64,000 nt of DNA from Nitrospira sp. (GCA_030123625.1 CP126121.1:3698179-3762178); one strand, 5' to 3'. Positions 6,931 to 16,023 are shown, counted from the stretch's first letter. A program made the numbers and translations. The notes: a model not told the origin generated them from the letters alone.

Positions 6931-9207
6931 CTAGTATCGAAGGGTCACCCACCCCATGACTCGGGTGCCAATAACCTCACCGGTCGGATTTTCTCGATGT
7001 CTGTCGTTCAGTGCGTTAAAGGCAGTTACGGCAACTTCGGCTCTGTCACGCCAAAAACGATAGGCGCCCCGCATATTCAGTAGTGTATAGCTCCCGACGG
7101 TGTTCATGGGAGGGCTAAAGCCGAACGTCTGGCCCAAAAACTGGTAGGATGGATTGACGGGATAACTCGCGGCCGATACGTGATGGATAAGAGTTTCCGC
7201 GCTGAAGCCGTTATCCCATTCCCCGCGCAGGCCGGCATTGACTTTGATCGACGGCGCCCCGCGAGTCGCGCTAAAATTTTGTAATTCCACCAGATTTGAC
7301 GTTTGATGCACCTGAGCGGTGGCGTAATTGACGAATCCCGTGAGCCAGGAAGTGGCGAGAAACTCAGCGCCTACTTCCGCGCCGTAGATGTCAGCTTGTC
7401 CAGAATTCGCAAAGGTAAAGATAAGAGGATCGGCTGTGGGAACGCCGCTGTGAATAAAATCTGATAGATGGTTGTAAAACACGTCGGCTCTGACCCTCAC
7501 GCGATGTTTGAAATACCATCCTTGATAGCCTCCTTCATAAGTGACTATCTGCTCAGGATTGAGATTTTTTGAGCCGAGACCAGCGGTAGGAGGATTCCCA
7601 GACATGTCTAAAAAAAAGACGGAAGCTTTTGATTCCAAGAAGCTGGGTGGGCGATATGCGACAGAACCGGAAATCCTGAACGTATGATTCTCGTGAGGTT
7701 TATAAATAATGGAGAGTCTCGGGCTATAAGTTGGATTGAGACCTGTCAATAGGTCATACCGAAGACCTGCTATCAAGGTCAGTGTAGATGTGGGCTTCCA
7801 TTCATCTTGGATATACAAACCTAATCGGTCTTCATGCAGGCTGCCGACAAACGCATTCTGGTTGGAAACCGCATTGTGAAAATAGTTTACGCCGTAGAGG
7901 AATCGATTCGTACTTGTCAAATCTAGCGTGTGCTGTGCCCATGTTGTATAGACATCATTGCGAAATCGGAGGGCGGTACTTCCATCTGTCCCTGTTTGAA
8001 AGAAAAAAGAATCGAGGATTGAAGGGGTCAAAAGTGTGAGGCTGCTTCTATCCCAGCGAGTCCAGTTGGTACGGATGAAGAAGTTCGGCCGCTCATATGC
8101 CGCATTGACGTAGCCATTTGTAAGCTCGGTTGATTGATCAAAGATGTCGAAAACTGGGCCGTCGTAGCGATTTGAGTCTATTAGGCCTCCCGAAAGAATA
8201 AACTTCGAATCGTCTTTGAATTTGTAGTCCGTGAGAATGTTAAATTTATTGCTGCGCAAGGCCAGAGCATCTCGATTGCTCCACTTCTGATTCTGATCGT
8301 GGCCAAAAGAGACTCGGTATCCAAAATTGCCACGGGTTCCAGCTTGGATGAGAGTTGACCTAATTGTGCCAAATTCTCCACCGCCGAATTGGGCATATGT
8401 GCCGTTCGTGTTTCCCTTCATCTCCTGCGGTGACTTGGTTACGATGTTAATGACACCATCAAAGGCATTGAAACCGTAGATTGCCGCCGAGGGGCCTTTC
8501 ATGACTTCGATTTTCTTAATTTCAGGAAGAGTCACAGGCAAGAGTGTCCAGAACACACTCCCGAAAGCGTATTCGTAAATTGGTCGGCCATCCACCAATA
8601 CGAGTAAGTGATTGGCTGCTGTCTGATTATTCCCGCGCACACTGACGTCGTATTCTGCTCCGGACATTTGCATGACTTCCATTCCAGGTATACGCCTTAG
8701 GACAGTCGGTATGTCCGTTGCTCCTGAATGGCGGATATCTTCATCCGTGATGACGTACACATTCGCGGGTGCCTCCGAGATCGGTTGTTCTTGCCCTGTA
8801 CCTCTTGAAATGCTTTCTCTTTCCTCGTTTAAGATCTCAAAGATGTCATTCTCTGCTTGTGTAGCTGACGAAGGAATGGAAGCCTTTGGTAGTGCAGCGG
8901 GAGTTGAATCGGGTAATTGAGGCTGCTCCGCAAGCGGTTGCGACGTTGCGATTTCGGGACTCTCAGTCGTCAGGAGCATTGTCAAACCAATTAGAAACAG
9001 ATATCCGAAGCTGTGTTTGCACGACACTTTTCGAATTTGAGGGCCCAGTCCATACGTATCTTCCGCATTTTCTTGAGCTCCATGATTCGGGGAGGGGGGT
9101 ATGGAGCACTGTAGTGTCCCCTCGGTGATACGCTGAACACCAGTCGGATGGAAAACGCTGTGTGGCATTGCTTCGTCATCCAGCAGGTCATCGCGATCCT
9201 CTTGCAA
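6931..9207 (-). CDS. TonB-dependent outer-membrane receptor
   Basis: Up to 758 residues with an N-terminal extension, a hydrophobic signal-like segment (FGYLFLIGLTMLL, about residues 68-80), a plug domain with VYVITDEDIRHSGATDIP, RRIPGMEVM, VSVRGNN, LVLVDGRP, VMKGPSAAIYG and GVINIVTK, then a 22-strand-type barrel ending in VTLRY. The terminal aromatic residue is typical of outer-membrane barrels. The true start may be a GTG at about 9034 close to the signal segment, since the first 60 residues look untranslated. It would import a chelate or small peptide using TonB energy. It lies 59 bases upstream of the candidate precursor on the same strand, so it may belong to the RiPP locus as uptake or immunity function; this is inference. 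Confidence 0.88.
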   Translation of the reverse strand: MQEDRDDLLDDEAMPHSVFHPTGVQRITEGTLQCSIPPSPNHGAQENAEDTYGLGPQIRKVSCKHSFGYLFLIGLTMLLTTESPEIATSQPLAEQPQLPDSTPAALPKASIPSSATQAENDIFEILNEERESISRGTGQEQPISEAPANVYVITDEDIRHSGATDIPTVLRRIPGMEVMQMSGAEYDVSVRGNNQTAANHLLVLVDGRPIYEYAFGSVFWTLLPVTLPEIKKIEVMKGPSAAIYGFNAFDGVINIVTKSPQEMKGNTNGTYAQFGGGEFGTIRSTLIQAGTRGNFGYRVSFGHDQNQKWSNRDALALRSNKFNILTDYKFKDDSKFILSGGLIDSNRYDGPVFDIFDQSTELTNGYVNAAYERPNFFIRTNWTRWDRSSLTLLTPSILDSFFFQTGTDGSTALRFRNDVYTTWAQHTLDLTSTNRFLYGVNYFHNAVSNQNAFVGSLHEDRLGLYIQDEWKPTSTLTLIAGLRYDLLTGLNPTYSPRLSIIYKPHENHTFRISGSVAYRPPSFLESKASVFFLDMSGNPPTAGLGSKNLNPEQIVTYEGGYQGWYFKHRVRVRADVFYNHLSDFIHSGVPTADPLIFTFANSGQADIYGAEVGAEFLATSWLTGFVNYATAQVHQTSNLVELQNFSATRGAPSIKVNAGLRGEWDNGFSAETLIHHVSAASYPVNPSYQFLGQTFGFSPPMNTVGSYTLLNMRGAYRFWRDRAEVAVTAFNALNDRHRENPTGEVIGTRVMGWVTLRY

Positions 9208-9585
9208 AGAACTCTGCCGCTCAGTGCAGAAGAACTCGCTCTCCGTTCAGATGGGCCAATTCCACAGCTATCTCCTCATCGCCCATTCAGATCAAAAATG
9301 CGAAAGAAGGCAGTAATAGTTCTTGGCGGATCGATCGCTGCCACGTAGTATTCCTGTTACGTATTTTGCACAATAACCCTTTATGGTGATTCCTCTTTCC
9401 TTCATCGCCTAGACGAAAAGTTCTAACTCGTAATTTTCCGCAGCATCTTGCGGCTCTAGTTTGTTTGGGTCCAAAGATTTAGATTTTAACCATTCGTATA
9501 AGTCCATACGGCTCTAGAACTAAAAAATCTGTTCCTGTCTAGGTGGTGCATTTCAGCAAGAGGAGCCTCGTGTTCTGTCCCTGAG
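9208..9585. other. intergenic stretch upstream of the receptor gene
   Basis: No convincing gene on either strand. It must hold the promoter of the receptor and possibly of the whole RiPP operon. I looked for a cobalamin riboswitch and saw no B12-box-like sequence. Confidence 0.5.
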
Positions 9586-9777
9586 TCATGAGTGCTGGCG
9601 TGGGTTGAACCGGCAAGCAATCTCAAAGTCATGGTCATCAGGATAGGCTTTTGCCATTTCATCACCGATCCGCGCTCGCCCACTCTGGCATTCCTGGGAT
9701 GTGGGATAGGTCTCCAGTAACGTCACTGGGCTTATGCCGGGCACTGTGTTCAGGAGAATGATGACCAACATCCACAT
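9586..9777 (-). CDS. small secreted or membrane-anchored protein
   Basis: A 63-residue frame from ATG 9777, chosen because it starts directly before the hydrophobic segment MLVIILLNTVPGISPVTLL. The rest, with CQSGRARIGDEMAKAYPDDHDFEIAC in it, is soluble and has two cysteines about 25 residues apart that could form a disulfide in the periplasm. I do not recognise the family. It stands alone between the receptor upstream region and the toxin-antitoxin pair, and no operon partner is visible. Confidence 0.5.
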   Translation of the reverse strand: MWMLVIILLNTVPGISPVTLLETYPTSQECQSGRARIGDEMAKAYPDDHDFEIACRFNPRQHS

Positions 9778-10291
9778 GGTGCCTGCCCTTCGGCCTTCCA
9801 TCACAATCACGGGCTGATTGGCCTTATGCTGTTCGCCACAGCAAAAGACGAGCCACTGAGGGATCTCGAATGCACAGCTCCACAGAAATACGTAAAACGG
9901 CTGGATTGTCGCTATGATAGGTTTTCTCGCCTCTGCGGGATTCCATCAATCAGATGAGAAATGAGGACTGATGGTGAACCTAAAAAGATTCACCCTGAAT
10001 CTAATTCGATTCACCAGGAAACTGACTGATGCGTCATTTATTGTTTCGACGGTCGTATTGTCGCTTGGTTGAATAGATCAACCGATCTTCAGAGCACCAG
10101 CACCGGCGCGATGGAAGACGAGAGCCTTGCTCTGATCGCACGAGAATCAGTGTGACGCGATGAGTTTCAGGTGGTGAGGCAAGAGTGTCCCGGGACGCAA
10201 TTTGAGAGCGGTTCCGTGATCTCCCAAAAGTGAGAGATCGTGAATATCCAAAGCGCTTTCAACTATGAAGTACCGAAGTACAATGTGAAAT
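9778..10291. other. gene-poor spacer
   Basis: About 510 bases without a supported gene. The octamer GATTCACC occurs twice near 9990-10015 in an AT-richer patch, perhaps a decayed regulatory region. Nothing else stands out. Confidence 0.4.
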
Positions 10292-10786
10292 CTACGAGAG
10301 AATCTTTCGCACGCCTTTGAGAAGCATGAAAAGATGTAATGGATCGGTCGGTGAAGGGAGAAAATCAAAGCGCTCATAAAATCTTCTCGCGGTCTCGTCT
10401 TTGGCATGGACCACCAAGGCACGAATTCCTGCAATGTCGGCAGCCTGGAGAGTCCGTAGCGTCGCATCCTTTACTAACGCCGCACCGACTCCTTGTTTCC
10501 GCCAGTTCAGATCTACCGCTAACCGGGCAAGCAGCATAATCGGAATGGAATGCTTGGCCAACCCTTTCTTTATTCGTTCTGGGGTGTGTTCTTGCCCTAC
10601 TGAACCCACCGCGAGAGCGTAGTAGCCGATCACGGTCTCGTTGACCAATCCTACATAGGTCTGCGATCCACCGCTGCGCTGATTCTGTAGGGCGTGTTTT
10701 TGAAGGAAGCGATTGAGGGCTTCTTGTCCACAGTCGAATGCCTCAACGGCGTGATGCGGTTGAAGTTTTTCAATACGCCTCGTCAA
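10292..10786 (-). CDS. tacT: GNAT acetyltransferase toxin, TacT/AtaT type
   Basis: A 164-residue GNAT-fold protein. Seen features are FDCGQEALNRFL near the N-terminus, GYYALAVGSV (beta-strand before the acetyl-CoA loop), LLARLAVDLNWRKQGVGAALV with the acetyl-CoA pyrophosphate loop, and RRFYERFDF with the catalytic tyrosine. Toxins of this type acetylate the amino group of charged tRNAs and stop translation. The gene overlaps the stop of the upstream ribbon-helix-helix antitoxin gene by four bases, the standard arrangement. Length and motifs look intact, so the toxin is probably functional. Confidence 0.9.
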   Translation of the reverse strand: MTRRIEKLQPHHAVEAFDCGQEALNRFLQKHALQNQRSGGSQTYVGLVNETVIGYYALAVGSVGQEHTPERIKKGLAKHSIPIMLLARLAVDLNWRKQGVGAALVKDATLRTLQAADIAGIRALVVHAKDETARRFYERFDFLPSPTDPLHLFMLLKGVRKILS

Positions 10787-11091
10787 CGTTTGTTTTGAGA
10801 GTTGGAGGGAGGTGCCGTGTCAAAAAATCCTGGTTCCGTTAAGAGGCGCTGCATCCGAGAGAGGGGGCGTGTGGGAGCATCCAGTGCAGCTAAGAACTCA
10901 GTCCACTTGGACTTGCTCAAAGGAAACGTTCGGCGATCGGCCAAGGCTTCGTCTGCTCGAGCCAGTGCGCTTTCCAGGACAAACGCACTTACCGTACGAT
11001 TAGAAGCAGAAGCGGCAGCTTCCAAGGTTCGTTTGGCTGAGAAGCTTACTCGAAGATCGAGTTTTTCAGTGCGAAGCGAACGGGCTGCCAT
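10783..11091 (-). CDS. tacA: DUF1778 ribbon-helix-helix antitoxin
   Basis: A 102-residue protein with the ribbon-helix-helix pattern KLDLRVSFSAKRTLEAAASASNRTVSAFVLESA at its N-terminus and a C-terminal tail (PTRPLSRMQRLL) of the sort that wraps the GNAT toxin. It should neutralise the toxin encoded immediately downstream and repress the operon promoter through the DNA-binding N-terminus. The RBS region reads AGAGGTGATCT before the ATG. A promoter and a palindrome lie directly upstream (11113-11157). Confidence 0.9.
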   Translation of the reverse strand: MAARSLRTEKLDLRVSFSAKRTLEAAASASNRTVSAFVLESALARADEALADRRTFPLSKSKWTEFLAALDAPTRPLSRMQRLLTEPGFFDTAPPSNSQNKR

Positions 11092-11112
11092 AGATCACCT
11101 CTGTTGTTGCTG

Positions 11113-11142
11113 AGGATAACTCAGGGATATATGTGATGTCAA
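11113..11142 (-). promoter_or_regulatory. sigma70-like promoter of the GNAT toxin-antitoxin operon
   Basis: On the minus strand TTGACA (11137-11142) and TATCCT (11113-11118) are separated by 18 bases and lie about 20 bases before the antitoxin start. The -35 hexamer is a perfect consensus. Confidence 0.6.
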
Positions 11143-11147
11143 GACAA

Positions 11148-11157
11148 TGTCATGACA
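11148..11157. promoter_or_regulatory. palindromic operator candidate TGTCATGACA
   Basis: A perfect 10-base palindrome beside the -35 element of the tacAT promoter, with a related GATGTCAAGACA next to it. Ribbon-helix-helix antitoxins bind such short palindromes, so autoregulation is likely. Confidence 0.45.
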
Positions 11158-11213
11158 GTCAAGCAAAGCCTTGGCATTACGTCTTTTCCACATTGACATG
11201 CGGTGCCCGCGCC

Positions 11214-11242
11214 TTGCAGGGATGTATGCAATAGACTATAGT
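11214..11242 (+). promoter_or_regulatory. sigma70-like promoter of the Phd/PIN operon
   Basis: TTGCAG (11214-11219), a 17-base spacer and TATAGT (11237-11242), ending 32 bases before the antitoxin ATG. It diverges from the tacAT promoter. Confidence 0.6.
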
Positions 11243-11274
11243 GGTCATATCGAAAAGGACGAAGGAGTCATATA

Positions 11275-11565
11275 ATGAAACGTGCGGCCGTTTCCACGCT
11301 CAAGGCCACTCTGAGTGCCTGCTTGGCGAAAGTCAAAGCCGGGGATGAAGTGCTTGTCGTTGAAAGAGGCAAACCCATCGCAAAACTGGTGCCTTTGTCG
11401 AAAGCCAGTCATGAGAATGATACGCTGCGGGATCTTGCCCGCGCGGGACTCATCCGTCTAGGAACGGGTAAGTTGTCTGCTGGATTTTGGAAACTGCCGA
11501 GGCCCAAAGATCGGAAGAGTCGTGGGCTGAAAGCGCTTCTGGCGGATCGCTCCGAGGGGCGATGA
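11275..11565 (+). CDS. Phd/YefM-like antitoxin
   Basis: A 96-residue protein starting at an ATG with GAAGGAG upstream. The first 45 residues (VSTLKATLSACLAKVKAGDEVLVVERGKPIAKL) match the Phd/YefM DNA-binding fold found in VapB-type antitoxins of PIN toxins. The rest, SRGLKALLADRSEGR, would be the toxin-wrapping tail. It overlaps the PIN toxin gene by ATGA. It probably represses its own promoter at 11214-11242. Confidence 0.85.
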   Translation: MKRAAVSTLKATLSACLAKVKAGDEVLVVERGKPIAKLVPLSKASHENDTLRDLARAGLIRLGTGKLSAGFWKLPRPKDRKSRGLKALLADRSEGR

Positions 11566-11990
11566 AGTTTTGGGATGCTTCCGCTCTTATTCCGCTGTGT
11601 CTGCAGGAACGCGAATCTCCTTCACTCAAGAAACTGATTCGGGCCGACCAATCCATCGTCGCGTGGTGGGCCTCGCCGATCGAGTGTCTCTCCGCTCTTG
11701 CAAGACTGAGAAGAGAGGAGGCTCTTCGTCTTGAGGAAGAAGGGCAGGCCCAAGCTGTGTTGCGGGCTCTGATGGCCAGTTGGACTGAGGTGGAGCCGAG
11801 CGAGGCTGTTCGAGAACAGGCGGCTCGCGTTCTACGCTTGCATCCTTTACGAGCCGCAGACTCCTTGCAACTGGCAGCCGCGATGGTGTGGTGTCAAGGC
11901 GATCCAGCGCACCGAGAATTTGTATGTCTTGACCATCGATTGCGCGATGCCGCACACCGAGAAGGGTTCATCACCTTGCCGCGAGTGTGA
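11562..11990 (+). CDS. vapC: PIN-domain ribonuclease toxin, VapC type
   Basis: A 142-residue protein from the ATG that overlaps the antitoxin stop; longer in-frame starts upstream lie wholly inside the antitoxin gene and are discarded. Metal-binding acidic residues expected of PIN nucleases are present: FWDASALI at residue 5, SPIECLSAL, RAADSLQLAAAM and FVCLDHRLRDAA. VapC toxins cleave specific tRNAs or rRNA. The full set of acidic residues suggests an active toxin. Confidence 0.88.
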   Translation: MKFWDASALIPLCLQERESPSLKKLIRADQSIVAWWASPIECLSALARLRREEALRLEEEGQAQAVLRALMASWTEVEPSEAVREQAARVLRLHPLRAADSLQLAAAMVWCQGDPAHREFVCLDHRLRDAAHREGFITLPRV

Positions 11991-12345
11991 TTCTATTATC
12001 AAGCGCTACTCCATCCCTAGTGGGTTGTCCTGACGTATCAAAAGTCTATGAAGTGATCCAGAATCTGGGAACTCGAACAAAATTGACTAGCGTATGACGA
12101 CGCAGGAATAGCCATATCTTTTGATCGGGTTGGCCCATAGATTGACACATGGATGCAAGGCTTCATGGGTTTTATTGCCGCGTTGGGTTGATGGAGGGTA
12201 GGATGTATATAAAGGGCCATTACACACCTTTGCACACCTTCCACTAATTCGGATCCCTGGATGATCACAAGGCGTTCGCCGGAGACCCCTTGAAGTTCCC
12301 CTTTCAACCTTAGACAATAAGCCTCCGCAGAGGGCACTGACCCAC
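11991..12345. other. spacer without supported gene
   Basis: Both strands carry only short frames with unconvincing composition. I see no RNA gene, repeat or mobile-element end. Confidence 0.4.
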
Positions 12346-12783
12346 ATGCATAAACTTTCTAGATTGCTCACCGGGTGCATAATAATGGTTGTATTCATTT
12401 CCATGATGCACTGCACACGATTGCCGCCAATAGACCAAAAATACTACTCCTCGCGTCTCTATCCATTGCCCTATGAACGAGTGTTTAATGCCGTGCATGC
12501 TCGTGTGGCTGAGTACCCTATGGGCATAGCGGAGGCTAATCAGACCGATGGAATCGTCAAGAGCCGTATCGGCAGGACAGCGCCAGACAGCAGCGCGACC
12601 GTGGGCTACCAAGTCACCGTGGTCGTATCGGAGGCAGGGAAACAGACACGAGTGACCCCGGACTGGCAAATGAACGTCTCATCAGAACCGACAAAGACTC
12701 AACTGGTTCCCGTCAGTATCGACGAGCGGCCACGGCTCTATGTGGACTTTTTCGAGGAGTTGGATAAGTACTTCAAGAAGTGA
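12346..12783 (+). CDS. small lipoprotein or secreted protein of unknown function
   Basis: A 145-residue protein with a hydrophobic N-terminus (LLTGCIIMVVFISMMHC). Two cysteines could be the lipidated residue: C23 after ISMMH fits the length of a signal peptide, while LLTGC has the better lipobox but comes very early. The body has GVFNAV-like RVFNAVHARV and EANQTDGIVKSRIG, a pattern seen in small outer-membrane-associated lipoproteins that carry a beta-rich domain. I cannot name the family. It stands alone and in the opposite orientation to its right neighbour. Confidence 0.65.
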   Translation: MHKLSRLLTGCIIMVVFISMMHCTRLPPIDQKYYSSRLYPLPYERVFNAVHARVAEYPMGIAEANQTDGIVKSRIGRTAPDSSATVGYQVTVVVSEAGKQTRVTPDWQMNVSSEPTKTQLVPVSIDERPRLYVDFFEELDKYFKK

Positions 12784-13432
12784 GGAATCAGTGGAAGACC
12801 TTTACAGCCTCCGGCACCCGTTACCTTGTGCGAGAGTCTCAAGGCCGCATTACATTAGATAGCTAAGCCGACATATCCAAAATGCCAAGACCAGGACGGC
12901 GGAAGAAATTACTGAGCTGCAAGCCCATTCTAAATTCCAATAGGACAGGACATAGTTGACCAACTGACCAATAAAATGGCACAAAATGCTGATCGAGCGA
13001 ACGCGTGGAGTCGCAAGCCTCCAAGTAATTAAATTCCTTGCACGCGCCCGTAGCTCAGTTGGATAGAGCATCAGCCTTCTAAGCGGTTCCGAGCCCTCCT
13101 CCTATCTCCTTGTTCAAACTGTGAAATTACGCTACAGGATCGGCGTTTGGCGCTTTTTCGTTCTCAGTTTGGTTCAGTCCAATTGAGGGGAATTTGGGTC
13201 AATTTTGCTGTGGCATTAACACTCAGGTAACACGTAGGGTTTATATCTAGAGGATTGTGAAATCTGACTAATGCATAACTTGAACACTTAGAATTCAGGC
13301 TATTCTTCTTGGTGGATACTACTTCAGTGGGGAAATTCCCGGGCTGACAAACCGCAAGGCCAACTCATGGCCGATTCGATACTACTACTGGTCTCTCTGC
13401 CTAGTGCTTATCCTACAATGGCTCAGAGTGGC
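12784..13432. other. gene-poor region around a tRNA remnant
   Basis: About 650 bases with no supported protein gene. The only recognisable item is the damaged tRNA-Arg at 13044-13105. The base composition is AT-richer than the flanks (for example 13180-13320), compatible with old inserted DNA. Confidence 0.4.
13044..13105 (+). pseudogene. decayed tRNA-Arg (anticodon TCT)
   Basis: The sequence GCGCCCGTAGCTCAGTTGG starts a normal tRNA with intact D arm, and the anticodon loop CTTCTAA gives anticodon TCT. After AAGC the 3' anticodon strand and variable region are missing (roughly 11-12 bases) and the text resumes with GGTTCCGAGCCC, which resembles a T arm. The acceptor 3' strand is not recovered. 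This cannot fold as a functional tRNA. It may be scar tissue from an integration or deletion at a tRNA-Arg site. Confidence 0.75.
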
Positions 13433-15208
13433 TCAATAGAGCGTCGAAAGACCAGCGCGGATCTCATCCGGCACATTCTGCTGGTTGGCAATCTCCGAGA
13501 GGAAATTTGCATCGTCGGCCACAGTGAGAGGGTCGAGAGCTATTGGCTGAAGCAGTTGCGACAGTGGAGCGGCTGGAGCACGCGATGACACACGCTTGGG
13601 GCCTGTGAAGTCGCGTGGGCCGTTGAAGGGGAGTCGTGGACGCTGCTCGACGCCAGTAGCCTGAATCTCATCGAGTGCGAGTGACCACACAACCGGTTCC
13701 GGAGCATCGAGCGTCCGCCGCTCGGCTTTCTTCGGCTTTGGCTTCTCGAGTTCACGTGCCAACTTCGGGAGATTGTGGAAGGCTTGCTTCAGCACCTTGC
13801 TGGCCGTACGCAGGGACACGGAAGCCACATCCGGATCTCCGGTTTCCTGCTGAAGAAACAGTTGCCTGGTCTGTCTACCAACCCGCACTGTTTCTCCTCC
13901 TGAACCGAGGGCCTTCATCAGTTTTGGCAGGCCGTAACGGGCCACCCCGTTAATCATGACCAAACTAATCGCGGTTTCTTTCGCCCGAATCAGGGCTTCA
14001 TAGGGGTCAGCTTCCTGACCGGCGATGACCAGCACATCGGCACGTTTGCCGGCCTCCAGCGTCCCCAGCGCGTCATGCCACTTGAGAATTCTCGCCGCCT
14101 CCCGTGTCGCCATCGCCACAATCTCCCGAGCGCTGAACAGACCATTGAGCAGGTGCTGAGAATAGAGCCACGCTACTTTCAACTCGCCAAACAAATTCTT
14201 GCTCCCGGATGGGGACCAGTCACTACCGAGGCTGATGCGAACCCCCGCTTGCTTGGCCACGTCCACCCGCGCGGTGTCTCCATATAAGAGGAGGTTGCTG
14301 AGAGGTGACCATACGATCGCGCCTCCGTGCCGCGCCAGCACGGCGAGATCCTCAGGCAACAGACCTGCCGCGTGAATCCCAGCAAACCGATCGTTGATCG
14401 CCCACTGGTTTGGCGCGACTTCGAGCGCCAGAAAATGTTTCCTGGCGATCGAGTTGGGTTGTCCCGGTTTGGTTATGCCCTCGCTCAGATGTAGCAGGAA
14501 ACAACTATCCTCTTTCTTGAGCCGAGCTAGGAACGAGGCGGCACTCTTCGCATCCACATCAGGGATCCGTGCCTTTGCTTCCGACAAGGCCAGGTCGTCG
14601 GTCTGTTCCACATTGCGGACGATGCCCCGGTAGTACCGTTGCACCCCTGCGTTACTGCTCAGCATGATTCCCTGGGTTGTTGTGACGCCGCCCAACAAGC
14701 ATTTACATTCAACATAACGGATCAACGGTGCGAGCAGTGCGGCGTTGCCCTGGGCATCTCGGTAGGTGCCCACCACGGTCATCGGACCGCTGATCAACTT
14801 TCGGTAATCAGGATGGTCGGGCCACTGACCACGGTGGTCAAACCGCTTCGGCACCGGGCTCCAGAGTGGCAGGGCGTTATAGCTGAGATGATTATGCAAT
14901 TCGATGAGCCCCGGAAAGAGGGTCCCCCAGGTCTCGATGACGGACACTGCCTCGAATCCGGGCGGTGGCGGTTGGCTACGGTCTTGCACAGCTATGATGG
15001 TGCCCTGCTCGATAAACAGGACGGCATCGGGCTTCACTGTCCAGGCATCATCCATCGTGACGACACGTCCCGCCAGCGCGAGCTTCGGCCCCACGAGCGG
15101 GTCGATGGGACCGGTTTTCTTTGCGCCTTTCGTGGTTCTCGGCGTCGCACCCCGTGCGGTGGACACCGTGCGTGGAAGCGGATACCAGCGACGTGCGCCA
15201 TCGGTCAT
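13433..15208 (-). CDS. amidohydrolase family protein
   Basis: A 591-residue metal-dependent hydrolase. Seen landmarks: TLFPGLIELHNHL (the HxH metal motif after the N-terminal beta-sandwich, about residue 100), FLLHLSEG and FAGIHAAGL (later histidines), and ISLGSDWSPSGSKN (the conserved Asp), followed by ATREAARIL and GKRADVLVI, which close the barrel. Substrate cannot be read from the sequence; it resembles the atrazine chlorohydrolase/cytosine-deaminase branch more than dihydroorotases. A C-terminal extension of about 170 residues (AERRTLDAPEPVVWSL) is unusual. Its ATG overlaps the stop of the upstream glycosylase gene, so the two form an operon. Confidence 0.85.
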   Translation of the reverse strand: MTDGARRWYPLPRTVSTARGATPRTTKGAKKTGPIDPLVGPKLALAGRVVTMDDAWTVKPDAVLFIEQGTIIAVQDRSQPPPPGFEAVSVIETWGTLFPGLIELHNHLSYNALPLWSPVPKRFDHRGQWPDHPDYRKLISGPMTVVGTYRDAQGNAALLAPLIRYVECKCLLGGVTTTQGIMLSSNAGVQRYYRGIVRNVEQTDDLALSEAKARIPDVDAKSAASFLARLKKEDSCFLLHLSEGITKPGQPNSIARKHFLALEVAPNQWAINDRFAGIHAAGLLPEDLAVLARHGGAIVWSPLSNLLLYGDTARVDVAKQAGVRISLGSDWSPSGSKNLFGELKVAWLYSQHLLNGLFSAREIVAMATREAARILKWHDALGTLEAGKRADVLVIAGQEADPYEALIRAKETAISLVMINGVARYGLPKLMKALGSGGETVRVGRQTRQLFLQQETGDPDVASVSLRTASKVLKQAFHNLPKLARELEKPKPKKAERRTLDAPEPVVWSLALDEIQATGVEQRPRLPFNGPRDFTGPKRVSSRAPAAPLSQLLQPIALDPLTVADDANFLSEIANQQNVPDEIRAGLSTLY

Positions 15209-16023
15209 ACGATCACCCCCTTGGGCACGGTAAGCGTAATATTGCGACGTTTCGCGAGGTCGTCGGCGCCGGCCCGCTTGGCCCAGCCGTCTTGCTCATG
15301 CATCCAGGCGGGGAGACCGGCGGGATAATCGAACTCTGGAATCCCCACTCGGTCGCCATCAGCCCAGGTCTCACCGTACGGGGTGAGTGGAATCGACACA
15401 TCCGGATGCTGCACGCGTGGCGACAGGATCTGCAGGGCGGCGTTCCAGTTCTGCAGCATCTTCTTGGTTGCGGCCAGAAGTTTAGCCTTATCCCCCTTCG
15501 ACGAACTTTCTGGCTGCGTCGGATGCGTCACAGCCGCATAAGCGACGGAGATGGACTGCCCCGTTGTGGTCGCCCGCCAGAACTGCCAAGCCTCATCGGC
15601 TGCGTCTCCGAGCGCGAGAACCGCTTCCACCTGCCTTCCCACGAGCAGCGCTTCGATCCATTGATTGCGATACGCGATAAGGGCAGGGTCTTTCCGCGTT
15701 TTGGCTTTGACGCTGCCATAGACACTGTAGAGATAGGTGTTGATGAAGACATAATTGTGAGTGATCCCGAGTTTCGCCAAGAATCCCTGGACCCGGCGCC
15801 CCGCTTCCCCCACCAGAATGCGGCGCACGATGGTCTCATGCTGCGCAGGATCCTGACCGATCACCAGAACACGCGCCGACCCGTCGAGGCGACCACGGTG
15901 AAAGATGGGTCCCCATTCCAGACGAAATTGGCCCGGTGGGTACACCGCTGCCTCGGGGTAGTCCTCACACAAACTCTTGAAGGGCTCCGCTCCATAGCCA
16001 GGATCAAACGGGTGTGCCATCAC
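15205..16023 (-). CDS. uracil-DNA glycosylase superfamily protein
   Basis: A 272-residue protein with motif LVIGQDPAQHE near residue 55 and AVTHPTQP near residue 165, matching the two active-site motifs of the uracil-DNA glycosylase fold, with FINTYLYSVYG between. The first motif GQDP resembles family 1 but the context differs, so substrate may not be uracil. The start is GTG 16023 or ATG 16020, both served by AAGGAGG. It is coupled to an amidohydrolase by a four-base overlap, an odd pairing that could point to a nucleobase salvage or base-damage pathway; this is only a suggestion. Confidence 0.75.
   Translation of the reverse strand: MMAHPFDPGYGAEPFKSLCEDYPEAAVYPPGQFRLEWGPIFHRGRLDGSARVLVIGQDPAQHETIVRRILVGEAGRRVQGFLAKLGITHNYVFINTYLYSVYGSVKAKTRKDPALIAYRNQWIEALLVGRQVEAVLALGDAADEAWQFWRATTTGQSISVAYAAVTHPTQPESSSKGDKAKLLAATKKMLQNWNAALQILSPRVQHPDVSIPLTPYGETWADGDRVGIPEFDYPAGLPAWMHEQDGWAKRAGADDLAKRRNITLTVPKGVIV

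Noticed and set aside
9208..9480. Cobalamin-type riboswitch upstream of the TonB receptor gene
   Set aside because: Such switches often precede receptors of this type, but no B12-box-like sequence or matching stems could be found.
10147..10467. 106-codon frame overlapping the GNAT toxin gene
   Set aside because: Out-of-phase shadow without an RBS or recognisable domain.
13044..13105. Functional tRNA-Arg
   Set aside because: The 3' strand of the anticodon stem and the acceptor 3' strand are missing.
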